Part shown: one piece after another, positions 1-10,996 of the stretch | Numbering within the stretch: position 1 is the stretch's first letter | How the letters are laid out: each line of letters opens with the position of its first letter | DNA from: JAGSPQ01 sp038206395 | GTDB taxonomy: Bacteria > Myxococcota > Myxococcia > Myxococcales > Myxococcaceae | Direction of reading: 5' to 3' | NCBI GenBank assembly: GCA_038206395.1 | Contig: JBBRAX010000012.1 | Coordinates: 1 to 64,000 of the forward strand | Length of the DNA stretch: 64,000 nucleotides | Program-made: the position numbers and the translations under genes | The notes under the pieces: model-generated | What the model saw: the letters and a program-made list of their open reading frames with translations, nothing else | Databases searched by the model: none | Told to the model about the DNA's origin: nothing

Positions 1-11
1 CGGGGCGGGGC

Positions 12-46
12 AGGCGGCTCATCCTCGACTTCTCGGGATGAGCGGG
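12..46. repeat. Palindromic dispersed repeat copy
   Basis: CTCATCC and GGGATGAG flank a core read as TCGACTTCTC, giving an imperfect hairpin. This is the reverse form of the TTCATCCCGAGAGAAG repeat seen at about 8.4, 13.1, 31, 41, 47.7 and 48.6 kb. It lies just downstream of the stop of the Fe-S formate dehydrogenase gene, so it could also work as a 3' hairpin. Bases 1-11 show nothing else. Confidence 0.7.
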
Positions 47-52
47 GCGCGG

Positions 53-981
53 CTACTTCGGCTCTTCGTCTTCGCGGTTCTGAACGAACTCGAAGCCGAA
101 GCGGCCTTTGACGCAGAGGTGGCCGCCGGTGACGGAGTTATCGGACGGAGAGGTGACGCGGACGATGCGGTTGTCCTGAACGCGGAGGCTCAAGGTGCAG
201 CCGACGCCGCAGTAGGGGCAGATGGTGTCGGTGACGGTCTGCTTCGACTCGTCCCACTTGCCGGCCTGGCGCAGGTCGAACTCGCTCTTGAACATCAGCG
301 CGCCGGTGGGGCACGCGCCGACGCAGTTGCCGCAGTACACGCACGCGGACTCGGGAATCGGCACGGCGTGCTCGGTCGAGATGCGCGCCTCGAACCCGCG
401 CCCGGCGACGGCGATCGCGAAGGTGTTCTGCGCCTCGGTGCCGCAGGCCTGCACGCACTTGTAACAAAGCATGCACTTCGTCGAATCGAACACGTAGAGG
501 TCGTTGTCGACCTTCGGCGGCTGAGCGACGGTCGCCGCGCGCGCCCCATCGGTCTCTTCGTGATGCCCGGGGATCGCCGAGTCGCGCACGCCGGCCGGCG
601 ACGCCGCGGCCTTCGGGCCGAACCGCTCAGGCTTCGCGCCGTACCGTTCTGCGTACGCCTTGAACGCCGGCGCGGTCGACATATCGACCGATGAGCCGAG
701 CAGCTCGAGCACCAGCCTTCGCGACGTGCGCACGCGCTCGCTGTCGGTCTTCACCACCATGCCCGCTTCCACCTTTCGCGAGCACGCCGGCGCGAGCACA
801 CGCGCGCCTTCGACCTCGACCACGCAGACCCGGCACACGTTGATCGGCGTGAGGTTCGCGGCCCAGCAAAGCGTCGGCGTCGAGATGCCCTGCGCCTCGC
901 ACGCGTCTCGCAAGGTCGACCCCTCGGGCACGGACACGGGCTTGCCGTCGATCGTCAACGCCACCTGCCGGGGAGCCACGG

Positions 982-985
<4 letters not shown>
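53..985 (-). CDS. Formate dehydrogenase Fe-S N-terminal half (FdhA/NuoG-like)
   Basis: A 310-residue electron-transfer protein matching the N-terminal half of NAD-dependent formate dehydrogenase alpha chains. In order it has a 2Fe-2S ferredoxin domain (CWAANLTPINVCRVC then C), a NuoG-type cysteine region, two 4Fe-4S clusters (CMLCYKCVQAC and CVYCGNCVGACPTG, residues about 170-245) and a molybdopterin Fe4S4 motif CPYCGVGC near residue 260. It stops right after FGFEFVQN, where complete FdhA proteins continue into the catalytic domain. The ATG at 985 overlaps the stop of the NuoE-NuoF gene (ATGA), so the pair is translationally coupled. The missing catalytic half is encoded at 5342-7228. It would pass electrons from the Mo/W site to the flavin subunit. 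Confidence 0.9.
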
Positions 986-2802
<1,817 letters not shown>

Positions 2803-2990
2803 GGATGCGGTTTCTAGCCCGGCTGGGATTCCCGTTCATGGTTCGTCTGCTCGTTGTGATCGCGCTGCCGCCTCCAGCCCCCTTCTCCCTGTCCGGCGAA
2901 AGGCACGCTGAGCAAGGTCGAAGACCAGCTCGCGCCGGTGTTGAGGCTCTAGAAGAAGTAGCGAAGTCGGCTTTCGGGTATGAACTCTGG

Positions 2991-5345
2991 ATGCGCGGCG
3001 TCCTCCTCTTCTGTCTGTTGGTGTCGGCAGCTGGGTGTTTCAACTTCCAGGCAGATCGCGACGTCTGCCGCGCCCAGGGCCGGTGCACCGACGCAGGCGG
3101 CGCGGGCACGGGCGGAGGCGCGGGCACGGGCGGAGGCGTGGGTACGGGCGGAGGCGTGGGTACGGGTGGAGGCGTGGGTACGGGCGGAGGCGTCGCGGCG
3201 GGAGGCGGTGAAGGCGGCGGCGCTGGAGTCGGCGGCGGTGAAGGCGGCGGAGCGGGCGGAGCGGGCGGAGCGGGTGGCGGCGAAGGTGGTGGAGTGGGCA
3301 CGGGCGGCGGTGGCCAGGGCGGCTTCGGCGGCGGCACTCCCTCGGAGCCGACGGGCGTCACGGGCGTGCGTGGCGATGCGCAGGTGACGGTGTCATGGGC
3401 GGCGCCGGCGTCGAACGGTGGCAGCGCGATCACCGCCTACACGGTGACGTCGAACCCGGGAAACGTCACGGCCGGCACCTCGGGAGCGACCACGGTGGTC
3501 GTCCCCGGCCTCACCAACGGCACCGCGTACACGTTCACGGTTTCCGCCACGAACATGAACGGCCCCGGCCCATCTTCGGCGCCGTCGGCTGCAGTGACGC
3601 CGTCGACGATTCCGGGCGCTCCGACTTTGGTGACGGGCGTGCGCGGCGCGGGCTCGGTGCAGCTGAGCTGGGTCGCTCCGGCGTCGAATGGCGGAGCGCC
3701 GATCACCCTCTACACCGCCACCTCGAGCCCTGGCGGCATGGTGACGACGAGCGCGACGGCAAACGTCACGGTCAACGGCCTCACCAACGGCTCTCCGTAC
3801 ACATTCACGGTCACCGCGACCACCGTGGCCGGCATCGGGCCCGCGTCCGTGCCGTCGGCGCCCATCACTCCGGCGACGGTGCCAAGCGCTCCCGTCATCT
3901 TTAGCGCCACGCGCGGTGATTCGCAGGCGACCGTCGCGTGGTCGACGCCTCCGAATGGCGGCGCGCCGATTACGGGCTACCAGGTGCTGCCGACGCCAGC
4001 TGGGCCGATGACGAACACCGCGTCGACGTCGGCCGTGGTGATGGGCCTCGTCAACGGAACCTCGTACACGTTCCGCGTCATCGCGACGAACACGGTCGGG
4101 CCGAGCCTGCCGTCGAACCCTTCGATGGGCGTGGTGCCGGCGGGAGTGCCGGGCCCGCCGCCGGCTCCCACTGCGATTCGCGGCACCGGGCAGGCGACGG
4201 TCAGCTGGGGTCCTCCGTTCAACAACGGGGGTGTTCCCGTCACTGGGTACACGGTGCGCTCGAGCCCGGGCAACTTCACGGCGACGACGACGGGGGCGCT
4301 GACCGCGAACGTGACGGGCCTCAACAGCGGCACCCCGTACTTCTTCACCGTCGCGGCGACGAACACGGTCGGCACGGGCATGGCGTCGCCACCGTCGAAC
4401 CCGGTCATCCCGGGCGCGGACTTCCTGTCGATCTGGGGCTACCAGAACAACTTCTACGCAGTCGGCACGGGCGCCGCGATCTCACGCTCGAGCGGCAGCA
4501 ACTTCCAGCGTGAGAACACCGCGAGCCTGCAGACGCTGACGGCGGTGACGGGCGAGGCGAACGAGGTCTACGCGGTGGGGCTGGGCGGCACGGCGCTTCG
4601 CCGCAGCGGCAGCACCTGGCAGGTCGAGCCGACCAGCACCACCAACGACCTGCTCGCCGTGGTGACCAGCCCGAGCTCGTCAGACGTGGTCGCCGTCGGC
4701 CGTGGTGGCACGGTGGTGCGCCGGAACTTCAGCAACTGGCAGCTCGAGCCCACCGGCGTCACCCAGGACCTCAACGCGGTGGCGGTGGTTCCGATGAGCA
4801 GCAGTTTCTACGCAGTGGGAAACCAGGGCACGGCGCTTCGTCGCAACTTCGGCAGCTGGCAAACCGAGACCACCGGCACCACGGCAAACCTCAACGCGCT
4901 CACCGCGCTCACCGCGAGCGACATCTACGCGGTGGGCGCCAACGGCACGGTGGTGCGCCGCAGCTCCAGCAACTGGAACACCGAGTCGACGGGCGTCACC
5001 GCCACCCTCAATGCCGTCTGGGCGGAGTCGCAGTCCGAGATCTACGCGGCCGGCAACGGCGTCATCCTTCGCCGCAATGGCAGCTGGAACGTGGTGCACA
5101 CGAACCCGGGAGTGAACTACCTGGCGCTGTGGGGCGACTCGTCGAACAACGTCTTCGCGGTAGGCACGGGCGGGCGCATCGCGCGCAGCAACTTCGGTTC
5201 GTGGCAGCTGATGCCTTCGCCGACGACCGAGAATCTCAACGCCGTGTGGGGCGACACCAGCGGCAACATCTACGCGGCCGGAGAAAACGGCGTCATCCTT
5301 CGTTACTCCGGCTCGTCATGGCAGCTGGTGCCCAGCGGCTTCTAA
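2991..5345 (+). CDS. Fibronectin type III / propeller-repeat lipoprotein
   Basis: A 784-residue predicted lipoprotein. I chose the ATG at 2991 because it gives a short signal peptide ending in the lipobox SAAGC; the frame stays open to 2805 upstream. After the cysteine comes a long Gly-rich linker (residues about 35-120), then four fibronectin type III-like units (about 120-480). Each has the pattern VTVSWxxPxxNGGxxITxYTV followed by GLTNGTxYTFTVxAT. The C-terminal 300 residues carry repeats of the type IYAVGxxGTVVRRSxSNWQxExTG, likely a beta-propeller. It is probably a surface adhesion or sensing protein; no enzyme signature is seen. Its stop overlaps the stop of the convergent selenoprotein gene. 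It sits between parts of the formate dehydrogenase set and looks unrelated to it. Confidence 0.85.
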   Translation: MRGVLLFCLLVSAAGCFNFQADRDVCRAQGRCTDAGGAGTGGGAGTGGGVGTGGGVGTGGGVGTGGGVAAGGGEGGGAGVGGGEGGGAGGAGGAGGGEGGGVGTGGGGQGGFGGGTPSEPTGVTGVRGDAQVTVSWAAPASNGGSAITAYTVTSNPGNVTAGTSGATTVVVPGLTNGTAYTFTVSATNMNGPGPSSAPSAAVTPSTIPGAPTLVTGVRGAGSVQLSWVAPASNGGAPITLYTATSSPGGMVTTSATANVTVNGLTNGSPYTFTVTATTVAGIGPASVPSAPITPATVPSAPVIFSATRGDSQATVAWSTPPNGGAPITGYQVLPTPAGPMTNTASTSAVVMGLVNGTSYTFRVIATNTVGPSLPSNPSMGVVPAGVPGPPPAPTAIRGTGQATVSWGPPFNNGGVPVTGYTVRSSPGNFTATTTGALTANVTGLNSGTPYFFTVAATNTVGTGMASPPSNPVIPGADFLSIWGYQNNFYAVGTGAAISRSSGSNFQRENTASLQTLTAVTGEANEVYAVGLGGTALRRSGSTWQVEPTSTTNDLLAVVTSPSSSDVVAVGRGGTVVRRNFSNWQLEPTGVTQDLNAVAVVPMSSSFYAVGNQGTALRRNFGSWQTETTGTTANLNALTALTASDIYAVGANGTVVRRSSSNWNTESTGVTATLNAVWAESQSEIYAAGNGVILRRNGSWNVVHTNPGVNYLALWGDSSNNVFAVGTGGRIARSNFGSWQLMPSPTTENLNAVWGDTSGNIYAAGENGVILRYSGSSWQLVPSGF

Positions 5346-7228
5346 TTTAGCTTCTCGACCCGAATCGCCGCGGCCTTGAACTCGGCGGTGCCCGACTTTG
5401 GATCCGTGGCGTCGATGGTGAGGATGTTGACGTCGACGTCGTCGGGAAAGTGGAAGGTCATGAACGCGAGGCCCGGCTTGAGCAGCGGGTCGAAGCGCAC
5501 CGGGGCCTCGACGGCGCCGCGGCGCGAGCAGACGCGAACCTTTTCTCCATCGGTGACGCCAAAGCGCGCCGCGTCGGCCGGACACAGGTCCAGCGTCTCG
5601 CCTCTTCGCAGCGGCGACGCGTAGCCGTTCGACTGCACGCCGGTGTTGAAGTCGTCGAGCCGGCGGCCGGTGGTGAGGCGCAGCGGGAACTCGTCGTCGA
5701 GCACGTCGATCGGCGCCCGATTCTCTGACGGGTGGAAGGCGGCGCGCATTCCGCGCACCGGCTCTTCCCAGAGGCGCCCGTGAAGGAAGGAGGCCCCGGG
5801 GTCGTTCTCGTCGGCGCACGGCCACTGAATGCCGCCCAGCGACTCGAGCCGCGCGTAGCTCATGCCACCGTGCATCGGGCTCAAGCTGCGCACCTCGTCC
5901 CAGGCCTGCTCGGGGGTGACGACGCCCATGTCGTAGCCGAGGCGCTTGCTGAGCTCGGCGATGATCCACACGTCGTCGCGTGCCTGGCCGGGCGGGTCGA
6001 GCGCCTTGCGGCAGCGCTGCACGCGGCGCTCGCTGTTGGTCACCGTGCCTTCCGTCTCGCACCAGCTGGCAGAAGAGGGCAGCACGACGTCGGCGAGCAG
6101 CGCTGTCTTCGTGAGAAAGATGTCCTGCACGACGAGGAACTCGAGCCCCTTGAGCAGTGAGATGGAGTGCAGCCCATCGGCTTCCGATTGCGCGGGGTTT
6201 TCGCCCACGACGTAGAGCGAGGTGAAGTCTTTGCGTTCCATCGCGTGGAACATCTCGGTCAGCGTCCAGCCCTTCTTCGGGGGAATCGTGACCTTCCACT
6301 TCGCGTCGAACCTCGCGCGAATGGCGTCGTCTTCGACGTCCTGAAAGCCGGGCAGCTTCGCGGGGAGCGCGCCCATGTCGCCACCGCCCTGAACGTTGTT
6401 CTGGCCGCGCAGCGGGTTGAGGCCCGAGCCCCACTTGCCGACGTGGCCGGTGAGCAGGGCGAGGTTGATGAGGCCGAGGACGTTGTCGACGGCGGTGTGG
6501 TGCTCGGTGATGCCAAGGGTCCAGCAGATCATCGCGCGGTCGGCCTTCGCGTAGTCGCGGGCCAGCTGGCGGATGAGGGCGGGGTCGACTCCGATGTTGG
6601 GGCCGACGACCTCGGGCGCGTAGTGGGCGACGGTCTTGCGGTAGCCGTCGATGTTGTCGGTCGCGTGATCGATGAACTTCTGGTTGTGAAGGCGCTCTTC
6701 GAGAATCGCGTGGCCGACGGCGTTGGCGAGCGCGATGTCGGTGCCGACCTCGAGGCCGAGCCAGCCGTTCGCCCATTCAGCGGTGGACGTGCGGCGCGGG
6801 TCGATGACGTAGACCTTCGCGCCGCGGCGAATCGCCTTGAGCACGTGATGGAAGAAGATGGGGTGCGTGTCGCGGCAGTTGCTGCCCCAGAGCAAAATAA
6901 CGTCCGTCTCTTCCACCTCGCGGTAGGAGCTCGTACCGCCACCTGCACCGAAGACCGTCGCCAGACCGACGACGCTGGGGGCGTGTCAGGTTCTGTTGCA
7001 GCTGTCGATGTTGTTGCTGCCGACAGCGGCGCGGATGAACTTCTGGGCGACGTAGTTCACTTCGTTGGTCGCCTTGCTGCAGCTGAAGATGCCGAAGGTC
7101 GACGGGCCGTGGCGATCGAGCGAAGCGCGAATGCCAGCAGCGGCACGATCCAACGCCTGGTCCCACGTCGCGGGCCGAAGGGTCTCACCGTCACGCACCA
7201 TCGGGGTCGTGAGTCGCTTGAGTTTCAT
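5342..7228 (-). CDS. fdhA: Formate dehydrogenase catalytic subunit, selenoprotein (UGA = Sec81)
   Basis: A 628-residue molybdopterin oxidoreductase interrupted by one in-frame TGA at 6988-6986. Reading through gives IDSCNRT-U-HAPSVVGL, the same context as the selenocysteine of E. coli FdhF (RVUHGPSVAGL, from memory). Upstream it begins MKLKRLTTPMVRDG, the usual start of the catalytic domain after the Fe4S4 motif; downstream are LLWGSNCRDTHPI, the GQNNVQGGGDMG pterin region, and a C-terminal molydop-binding domain (FPLRLTTGRRLDDFNTG). It lacks its own CPYCGVGC domain, which is on the separate gene at 53-985. A hairpin just 3' of the UGA fits a bacterial SECIS. A simple gene caller would report two fragments, 6986-7294 and 5342-6916. 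An earlier ATG at 7294 would add 22 unlikely residues. Confidence in selenocysteine is high; in the exact start, moderate. Confidence 0.9.
6956..6988 (-). promoter_or_regulatory. Sec UGA codon and SECIS-like hairpin
   Basis: The UGA is at 6988-6986. On the coding strand 11 nt later begins CGUCGUC-GGUCU-GGCGACG (6974-6956), a 7-bp stem including one U-G pair and a five-base loop GGUCU. The loop sequence and its offset from the UGA (nucleotides 19-23 after it) match what I recall of the E. coli fdhF element bound by SelB. Confidence 0.8.
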
Positions 7229-7330
7229 GGGGCGGAACTTAGCCCGAACCAGAGGCGCGCAACTGTTCTGTGGGTGAGGCAGGGCCGTGGTCATGCGGTG
7301 ATATTGGCCGTCTTAGTTTGCTCCTTGCCC

Positions 7331-8437
7331 ATGAGCACCAACGCCCGCCTGACCTTCGACCGCGACAACGCGTTGCAGTCGGACCTGAAAGAGAGAATCA
7401 ATTCGTACTTCGCCCAACACGGCGTCTCGCGGCACGCCAATGCGGCGATGGTCGCGAAGACGGCGTTCTTCCTCGGCGGCGCGTTGGCGCTGTGGCTGAC
7501 GCTGGTGAGCGGTGTGCTGCCGGGGTGGGCGGCGCTGCCGGTGGCCCTCGTCTTCGGCGTGATGCTCGCGGGCGTCGGCTTCAACGTCTGCCATGACGCG
7601 ATTCACGGCTCGTACTCGTCGCGGCCCTGGGTGAACAAGCTGCTGTCGCACGCCTTCGACTTGATCGGCGCCAGCTCGTACACGTGGTCGCGCGCGCACA
7701 ACTTCGTTCACCACACGTACACGAACGTGCCGGGGCTGGACCACGACCTCGAGCCGGGGCCGTTCTTGCTGCTCTACCCGCGCGACAACCCGGCGTTCAT
7801 CTACCGGCTGCAGCACCTCTTCGCGTGGGTGCTGTACTGCTTCACCACCCTCGTCTGGGTGTTCAAGAAGGACTTCGAGCAGGTGTTCTCGGTGGACCCG
7901 CATTCAGGCAAGCGGGCGCCGGCGTCGCAGGTCGCCCAGGTGCTGGGGTGGAAGGTGGTGCACCTGGCGCTGTTCCTCGGCGTGCCGCTGCTGGTCAGTG
8001 GCTACGCGTGGTGGATGGTCGCGGTCGGGTACCTGGTGATGCACGCGGGGCTGGGGTTCACGAGCGCGGTGGTGTTCCAACTGGCGCACGTGGTCGAGAA
8101 CCCCGCGTTTCCCGAGCCGTCGAGCGTGAAGCACTCGTGGGCCGAGCATCAGCTGCGGACGACGTCGAACTTCGCTCCAGACAGCAAGGCGGCGGCGTTC
8201 TTCTTTGGCGGGCTAAACCGCCAGGTCGAGCACCACCTGCTGGCGAAGATCTGCCACATCCACTACCCGGCGCTGTCGCCCATCGTTCGCGAAGTCGCGC
8301 TCGCGCATGGGGCGCCGTACTACGAGCTGCCGGGGTTCTTCGCGGCGCTCGCCTCGCATGCGCGCACGCTGATTCGGTTCGGGCGGCCCGTGCGGGAAGA
8401 GTCGGCCCCGTTCATCCCGAGAGCAGTCGAGGGTTGA
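7331..8437 (+). CDS. Membrane fatty acid desaturase (front-end / linoleoyl-CoA type)
   Basis: A 368-residue membrane di-iron desaturase. Three histidine boxes are visible: HDAIHGS (HxxxH), HNFVHHTYTN (HxxHH) and QVEHHLL (QxxHH). The QxxHH third box is typical of front-end and linoleoyl-CoA desaturases. Hydrophobic stretches flank the boxes (residues about 45-85 and 195-260). The ATG at 7331 gives a compact N-terminus; the frame is open far upstream but only as antisense of the formate dehydrogenase gene. It would add a double bond to an acyl lipid or acyl-CoA in the cytoplasmic membrane, using a cytochrome b5 or ferredoxin-type donor not encoded here. Oddly, its last residues (FIPRAVEG) are encoded by a dispersed palindromic repeat. 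It is divergent from fdhA with about 100 bp between. Confidence 0.9.
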   Translation: MSTNARLTFDRDNALQSDLKERINSYFAQHGVSRHANAAMVAKTAFFLGGALALWLTLVSGVLPGWAALPVALVFGVMLAGVGFNVCHDAIHGSYSSRPWVNKLLSHAFDLIGASSYTWSRAHNFVHHTYTNVPGLDHDLEPGPFLLLYPRDNPAFIYRLQHLFAWVLYCFTTLVWVFKKDFEQVFSVDPHSGKRAPASQVAQVLGWKVVHLALFLGVPLLVSGYAWWMVAVGYLVMHAGLGFTSAVVFQLAHVVENPAFPEPSSVKHSWAEHQLRTTSNFAPDSKAAAFFFGGLNRQVEHHLLAKICHIHYPALSPIVREVALAHGAPYYELPGFFAALASHARTLIRFGRPVREESAPFIPRAVEG

Positions 8438-8481
8438 GGCGCCCCTCACCTCCCCCTCGACTGCTCTGGGGCTGAACGGAA
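8409..8481. repeat. Inverted pair of the dispersed repeat (REPIN-like)
   Basis: A left arm TTCATCCCGAGAGCAGTCG (8411-8429) is mirrored by a right arm CTCGACTGCTCTGGGGCTGA (8457-8476) with about 20 nt between. The left arm encodes the end of the desaturase; the hairpin could stop transcription after it. From here to 8754 (about 270 bp) I see no gene and no other clear element. Confidence 0.75.
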
Positions 8482-8754
8482 TCGGGCCCAAAGTCATCGT
8501 TTTGCCACGCTGGAATCAGGCGCGACATGCGTGGTTTTTGCCCAGGGTTCTCCGAGTGGAAAAGGCAAATCAAGTGCGAGCGAAGGCGACACGGCGTCGG
8601 TATCAATTGCTCCGCGTCATCGGCGTCGGAAGCCTCTTGCTCGCCCATGCGCAAAAGCGCTGCCCGTCCAGTGAATCGTCACTTCACGGCAGTTCGCTCC
8701 ACCCTGAGAGTCGGTGCCCGCCCCCCAGCAGCCGTAGAGGCAGAACGGTTTGCC

Positions 8755-9081
8755 ATGTCCGTAGGACTCAAGCTTCGCAGGCGCTTCGGCGAGAACCTCC
8801 GGCAGCTGCGGCTGTCTCGTGGGCTCACGCAAGAAGGTCTCGCCGAGAAGAGCGCTCTTTCTGTCGACGCCGTCCGCCGCATCGAGTGGGGCACAATCTC
8901 CCCCTCGCTGGACACCCTGAGCAAGCTCGCCACAGGCCTCGAGATTTCGCTTTGCACGCTGTTCGAGACCTTCGAACGGAAGAAGCGCAACGACGTCGCC
9001 GAGCTGTCGGACTTCCTCGCGAGCCGCAGCCCGAAAGATGCCCGGCTCGTCGCGCGCCTGGTCAAGGTACTCTTCGAGTAG
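8755..9081 (+). CDS. XRE-family helix-turn-helix regulator
   Basis: A 108-residue DNA-binding protein with a classic Cro/C1-type HTH at residues about 8-65: FGENLRQLRLSRGLTQEGLAE, then SVDAVRRIEWGTISPSLDTLSKLATGLE. The C-terminal 40 residues are charged and may mediate dimerisation. I chose the ATG at 8755 because upstream sequence in frame has no domain character and the HTH begins within ten residues. It lies 24 bp upstream of a small secreted protein gene on the same strand. The target is unknown. Confidence 0.85.
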   Translation: MSVGLKLRRRFGENLRQLRLSRGLTQEGLAEKSALSVDAVRRIEWGTISPSLDTLSKLATGLEISLCTLFETFERKKRNDVAELSDFLASRSPKDARLVARLVKVLFE

Positions 9082-9105
9082 CTGCACCCACCCTTTGGAG
9101 CGCAC

Positions 9106-9345
9106 ATGAAAACCTTCGTCGCAGGGCTGTTGCTTCTCTCGTCAATCGCGTTCGCGGACGGCGCGATCATCTGCAAGGCGGCCGACAGCAAGGGCGCGTG
9201 CAAAGATCGCGCGTACTGTTGCTACACGGGCAGCGAGTCGGACGGCGACAAGAAGTGCAAAGAGCTCGGCTGCGTTCGAGGAGGCACGTCGTCCTGCCCG
9301 ACCGCCGCGAATGTCTCGAGCTGTGGATCGCGGGACAAGAAGTAG
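9106..9345 (+). CDS. Small exported Cys-rich protein
   Basis: A 79-residue protein with a signal peptide (MKTFVAGLLLLSSIAFA) and a mature part of about 60 residues. The mature part carries eight cysteines (CKAADSKGAC, YCC, KKCKELGC, SSC, SSC), suggesting a disulfide-bonded periplasmic or secreted peptide. I do not recognise the family. It follows the XRE gene closely and precedes the hydrolase gene by about 12 bp, so the three may be cotranscribed. Confidence 0.7.
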   Translation: MKTFVAGLLLLSSIAFADGAIICKAADSKGACKDRAYCCYTGSESDGDKKCKELGCVRGGTSSCPTAANVSSCGSRDKK

Positions 9346-9357
9346 GACAAGTTGGCT

Positions 9358-10152
9358 ATGACGGCGGGCATGAAAACCCTGCTCGCCGTTGCTCTGATGG
9401 TTGCCACTCCTGCGCTGGCCAAAGTCGTCTCGAAGCCGGTTGCGTACGACCTCGAGAAGACGAAGTTCGAAGGCGTCCTCATCTACGACGACGCGGTGAA
9501 GGCGCCGCGCCCGGGCCTCGTGCTGGTGCCGAACTGGCTGGGCATCACCCCTGCGAACTTGAAGCAGGCCGAAGAAGTCGCGGGCCAGAAGTACATCGTG
9601 TTCGTCGCCGACATGTTCGGGAAGATGGGCCGCCCGAAGAACATGGACGAAGCGGGCAAGATCTCGGGCGCGGTGAAGGCCGATCGCAAGCTGATGCGGG
9701 CGCGGGTCGCGAAGGCGCTGGACGTGCTGAACGCCGAAGGGAAGAAGGCCGGCATGGCGGAAGGCAAAGTCGGAGCGGTCGGCTTCTGCTTCGGCGGCAC
9801 CTCGGCCCTCGAGCTCGCGCGCAGCGGCGCGAAGATCGGCGCGGTCGTCTCCATCCACGGCGGCCTCAGCAGCCCGACCCCGGACGACGCGAAGGCGATC
9901 ACCGCGAAGGTCCTCGCCCTGCACGGCGCGGATGACCCGTTCGTCCCCGCCGAGGAAGTCGCCGGCTTCCAGGCCGAGATGAAAGGTGCGGGTCCGAACC
10001 TCGACTGGCAGCTGGTCGCCTTCGGCAACGCGGTGCACAGCTTCACCGACGTCGACGCGAACATGGTCGGCAAGGCTCAGTACAACGCGAAGGCGGCCAG
10101 GCGCGCGTACGAGATGATGAACACGTTCTTCGCCGAAGCCTTCGGTACCTAG
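9358..10152 (+). CDS. Exported dienelactone-hydrolase-family alpha/beta hydrolase
   Basis: A 264-residue DLH-family hydrolase with a signal peptide (core LLAVALMVATPALA). The nucleophile motif is GFCFGG, with Cys in the usual DLH position at about residue 142. The later HGADDPFVP supplies the acid and HSF near residue 228 the histidine. The substrate is unknown; many such exported proteins are not true dienelactone hydrolases. Starts at TTG 9352, ATG 9358 and ATG 9370 are all possible. A GC hairpin follows the stop. Confidence 0.87.
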   Translation: MTAGMKTLLAVALMVATPALAKVVSKPVAYDLEKTKFEGVLIYDDAVKAPRPGLVLVPNWLGITPANLKQAEEVAGQKYIVFVADMFGKMGRPKNMDEAGKISGAVKADRKLMRARVAKALDVLNAEGKKAGMAEGKVGAVGFCFGGTSALELARSGAKIGAVVSIHGGLSSPTPDDAKAITAKVLALHGADDPFVPAEEVAGFQAEMKGAGPNLDWQLVAFGNAVHSFTDVDANMVGKAQYNAKAARRAYEMMNTFFAEAFGT

Positions 10153-10178
10153 CCATTGGCTGCGTTGAACTTCCTGCG

Positions 10179-10195
10179 GCGCACAGAAAGTGCGC
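10179..10195. terminator. Bidirectional hairpin between convergent genes
   Basis: GCGCAC-AGAAA-GTGCGC is a perfect 6-bp stem with a 5-nt loop, between the convergent hydrolase (ending 10152) and the oxygenase-like gene (ending 10265). No T-run follows on either side. Confidence 0.5.
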
Positions 10196-10264
10196 GTCGG
10201 TCGTTCGCCTTGCCACTGGGGCGGCTCGACGTCCGATCGGGGCACGGACTTCTGAGCTGTCGTC

Positions 10265-10987
10265 CTAAGCGTCGAGGAAGGTGCCGAGCAGCACCCAGCG
10301 TCGCGCAGTTTTTTCCTGCCCGCGGCGCGCCATCAACGGCGTCGTGTAGTGCCAGAAGGGCAGGCGGTACGCCGTCACGCCGCCCAACGTCCGCACGCTG
10401 GCCTCTTCCGAGAAGTGGCCCAGCGGCGCGTAGACGAGGCTCTGCCGGGCCACTGCGCTGGTGCAGAAGGTGAGGTGCACGTCGGTGTAGCCGTCGCGCG
10501 CCTCTGCGTCTTCGGGGTGGTGGTCGTTGTGCGGCCCCGCGTAGTCGCCCGCGCCGTACGCGAGCACCTGGGTGCCCCACCTTTTGCGAACTTTGCGGCC
10601 CGAGAGCACCTCGGCGAAGCGACCGAACGTGTCAGATCGAAGCAGCCTCTGTAGGCCAACCGCTTCGACGGCTTTGGCTCCCTTCGAGCCACGCGACGAC
10701 ATCGTCACCGTCTGCACGCGCACCGTCTTCGGCAGGAGCTCGGCGTAGTTCTCTTCCATGCCCCAGATGCTCTCGGGGGGAATGGGCGACTGCATCGAGG
10801 TGAGGAAGGGCGCGACGTTCTTCTCGAGCGCGGCCAGCAGCCCCCGAGACTTCGCCGGGTCGAGCAGGTCGTTGGCGGCGATGAAGCGGCGGCCGGTCTT
10901 CAGGATGCCGGTGAGTCCACGCACCTCGCCCTCGAGGGCGCGGCGGCCCTTCGCGTTCAGCAGGTCGGCGAACTGAGACGGAATCAT
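10265..10987 (-). CDS. Hypothetical protein, possible 2OG-Fe(II) oxygenase fold
   Basis: A 240-residue soluble protein. The C-terminal half contains YGAGDYAGPHNDHHPED, an HxD pair resembling the iron site of prolyl-hydroxylase-type 2-oxoglutarate oxygenases. A later region, GGVTAYRLPFWHYTTP, could supply the third histidine, with basic residues after it for 2-oxoglutarate. The N-terminal half (residues 1-110) matches nothing I recognise. The assignment is a fold-level guess; the gene itself is clear from length and codon use. It is divergent from the thioesterase pair by about 10 bp. Confidence 0.6.
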   Translation of the reverse strand: MIPSQFADLLNAKGRRALEGEVRGLTGILKTGRRFIAANDLLDPAKSRGLLAALEKNVAPFLTSMQSPIPPESIWGMEENYAELLPKTVRVQTVTMSSRGSKGAKAVEAVGLQRLLRSDTFGRFAEVLSGRKVRKRWGTQVLAYGAGDYAGPHNDHHPEDAEARDGYTDVHLTFCTSAVARQSLVYAPLGHFSEEASVRTLGGVTAYRLPFWHYTTPLMARRGQEKTARRWVLLGTFLDA

Positions 10988-10996
10988 CGGCGCAGC

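Noticed and set aside
2886..2926. Possible second dispersed repeat (GGCACGCTGAGCAAGGTCG)
   Set aside because: Only one copy seen in the window, so repeat status cannot be supported here.
6986..6988. Nonsense mutation making the formate dehydrogenase a pseudogene
   Set aside because: The codon is at the known selenocysteine site, the frame continues intact for over 500 codons and a SECIS-like hairpin follows.
6167..7330. Long open frame upstream of the desaturase start, giving a 756-residue protein
   Set aside because: The added part is antisense to the formate dehydrogenase gene, Arg/Val-rich and without domains; ATG 7331 fits the family.
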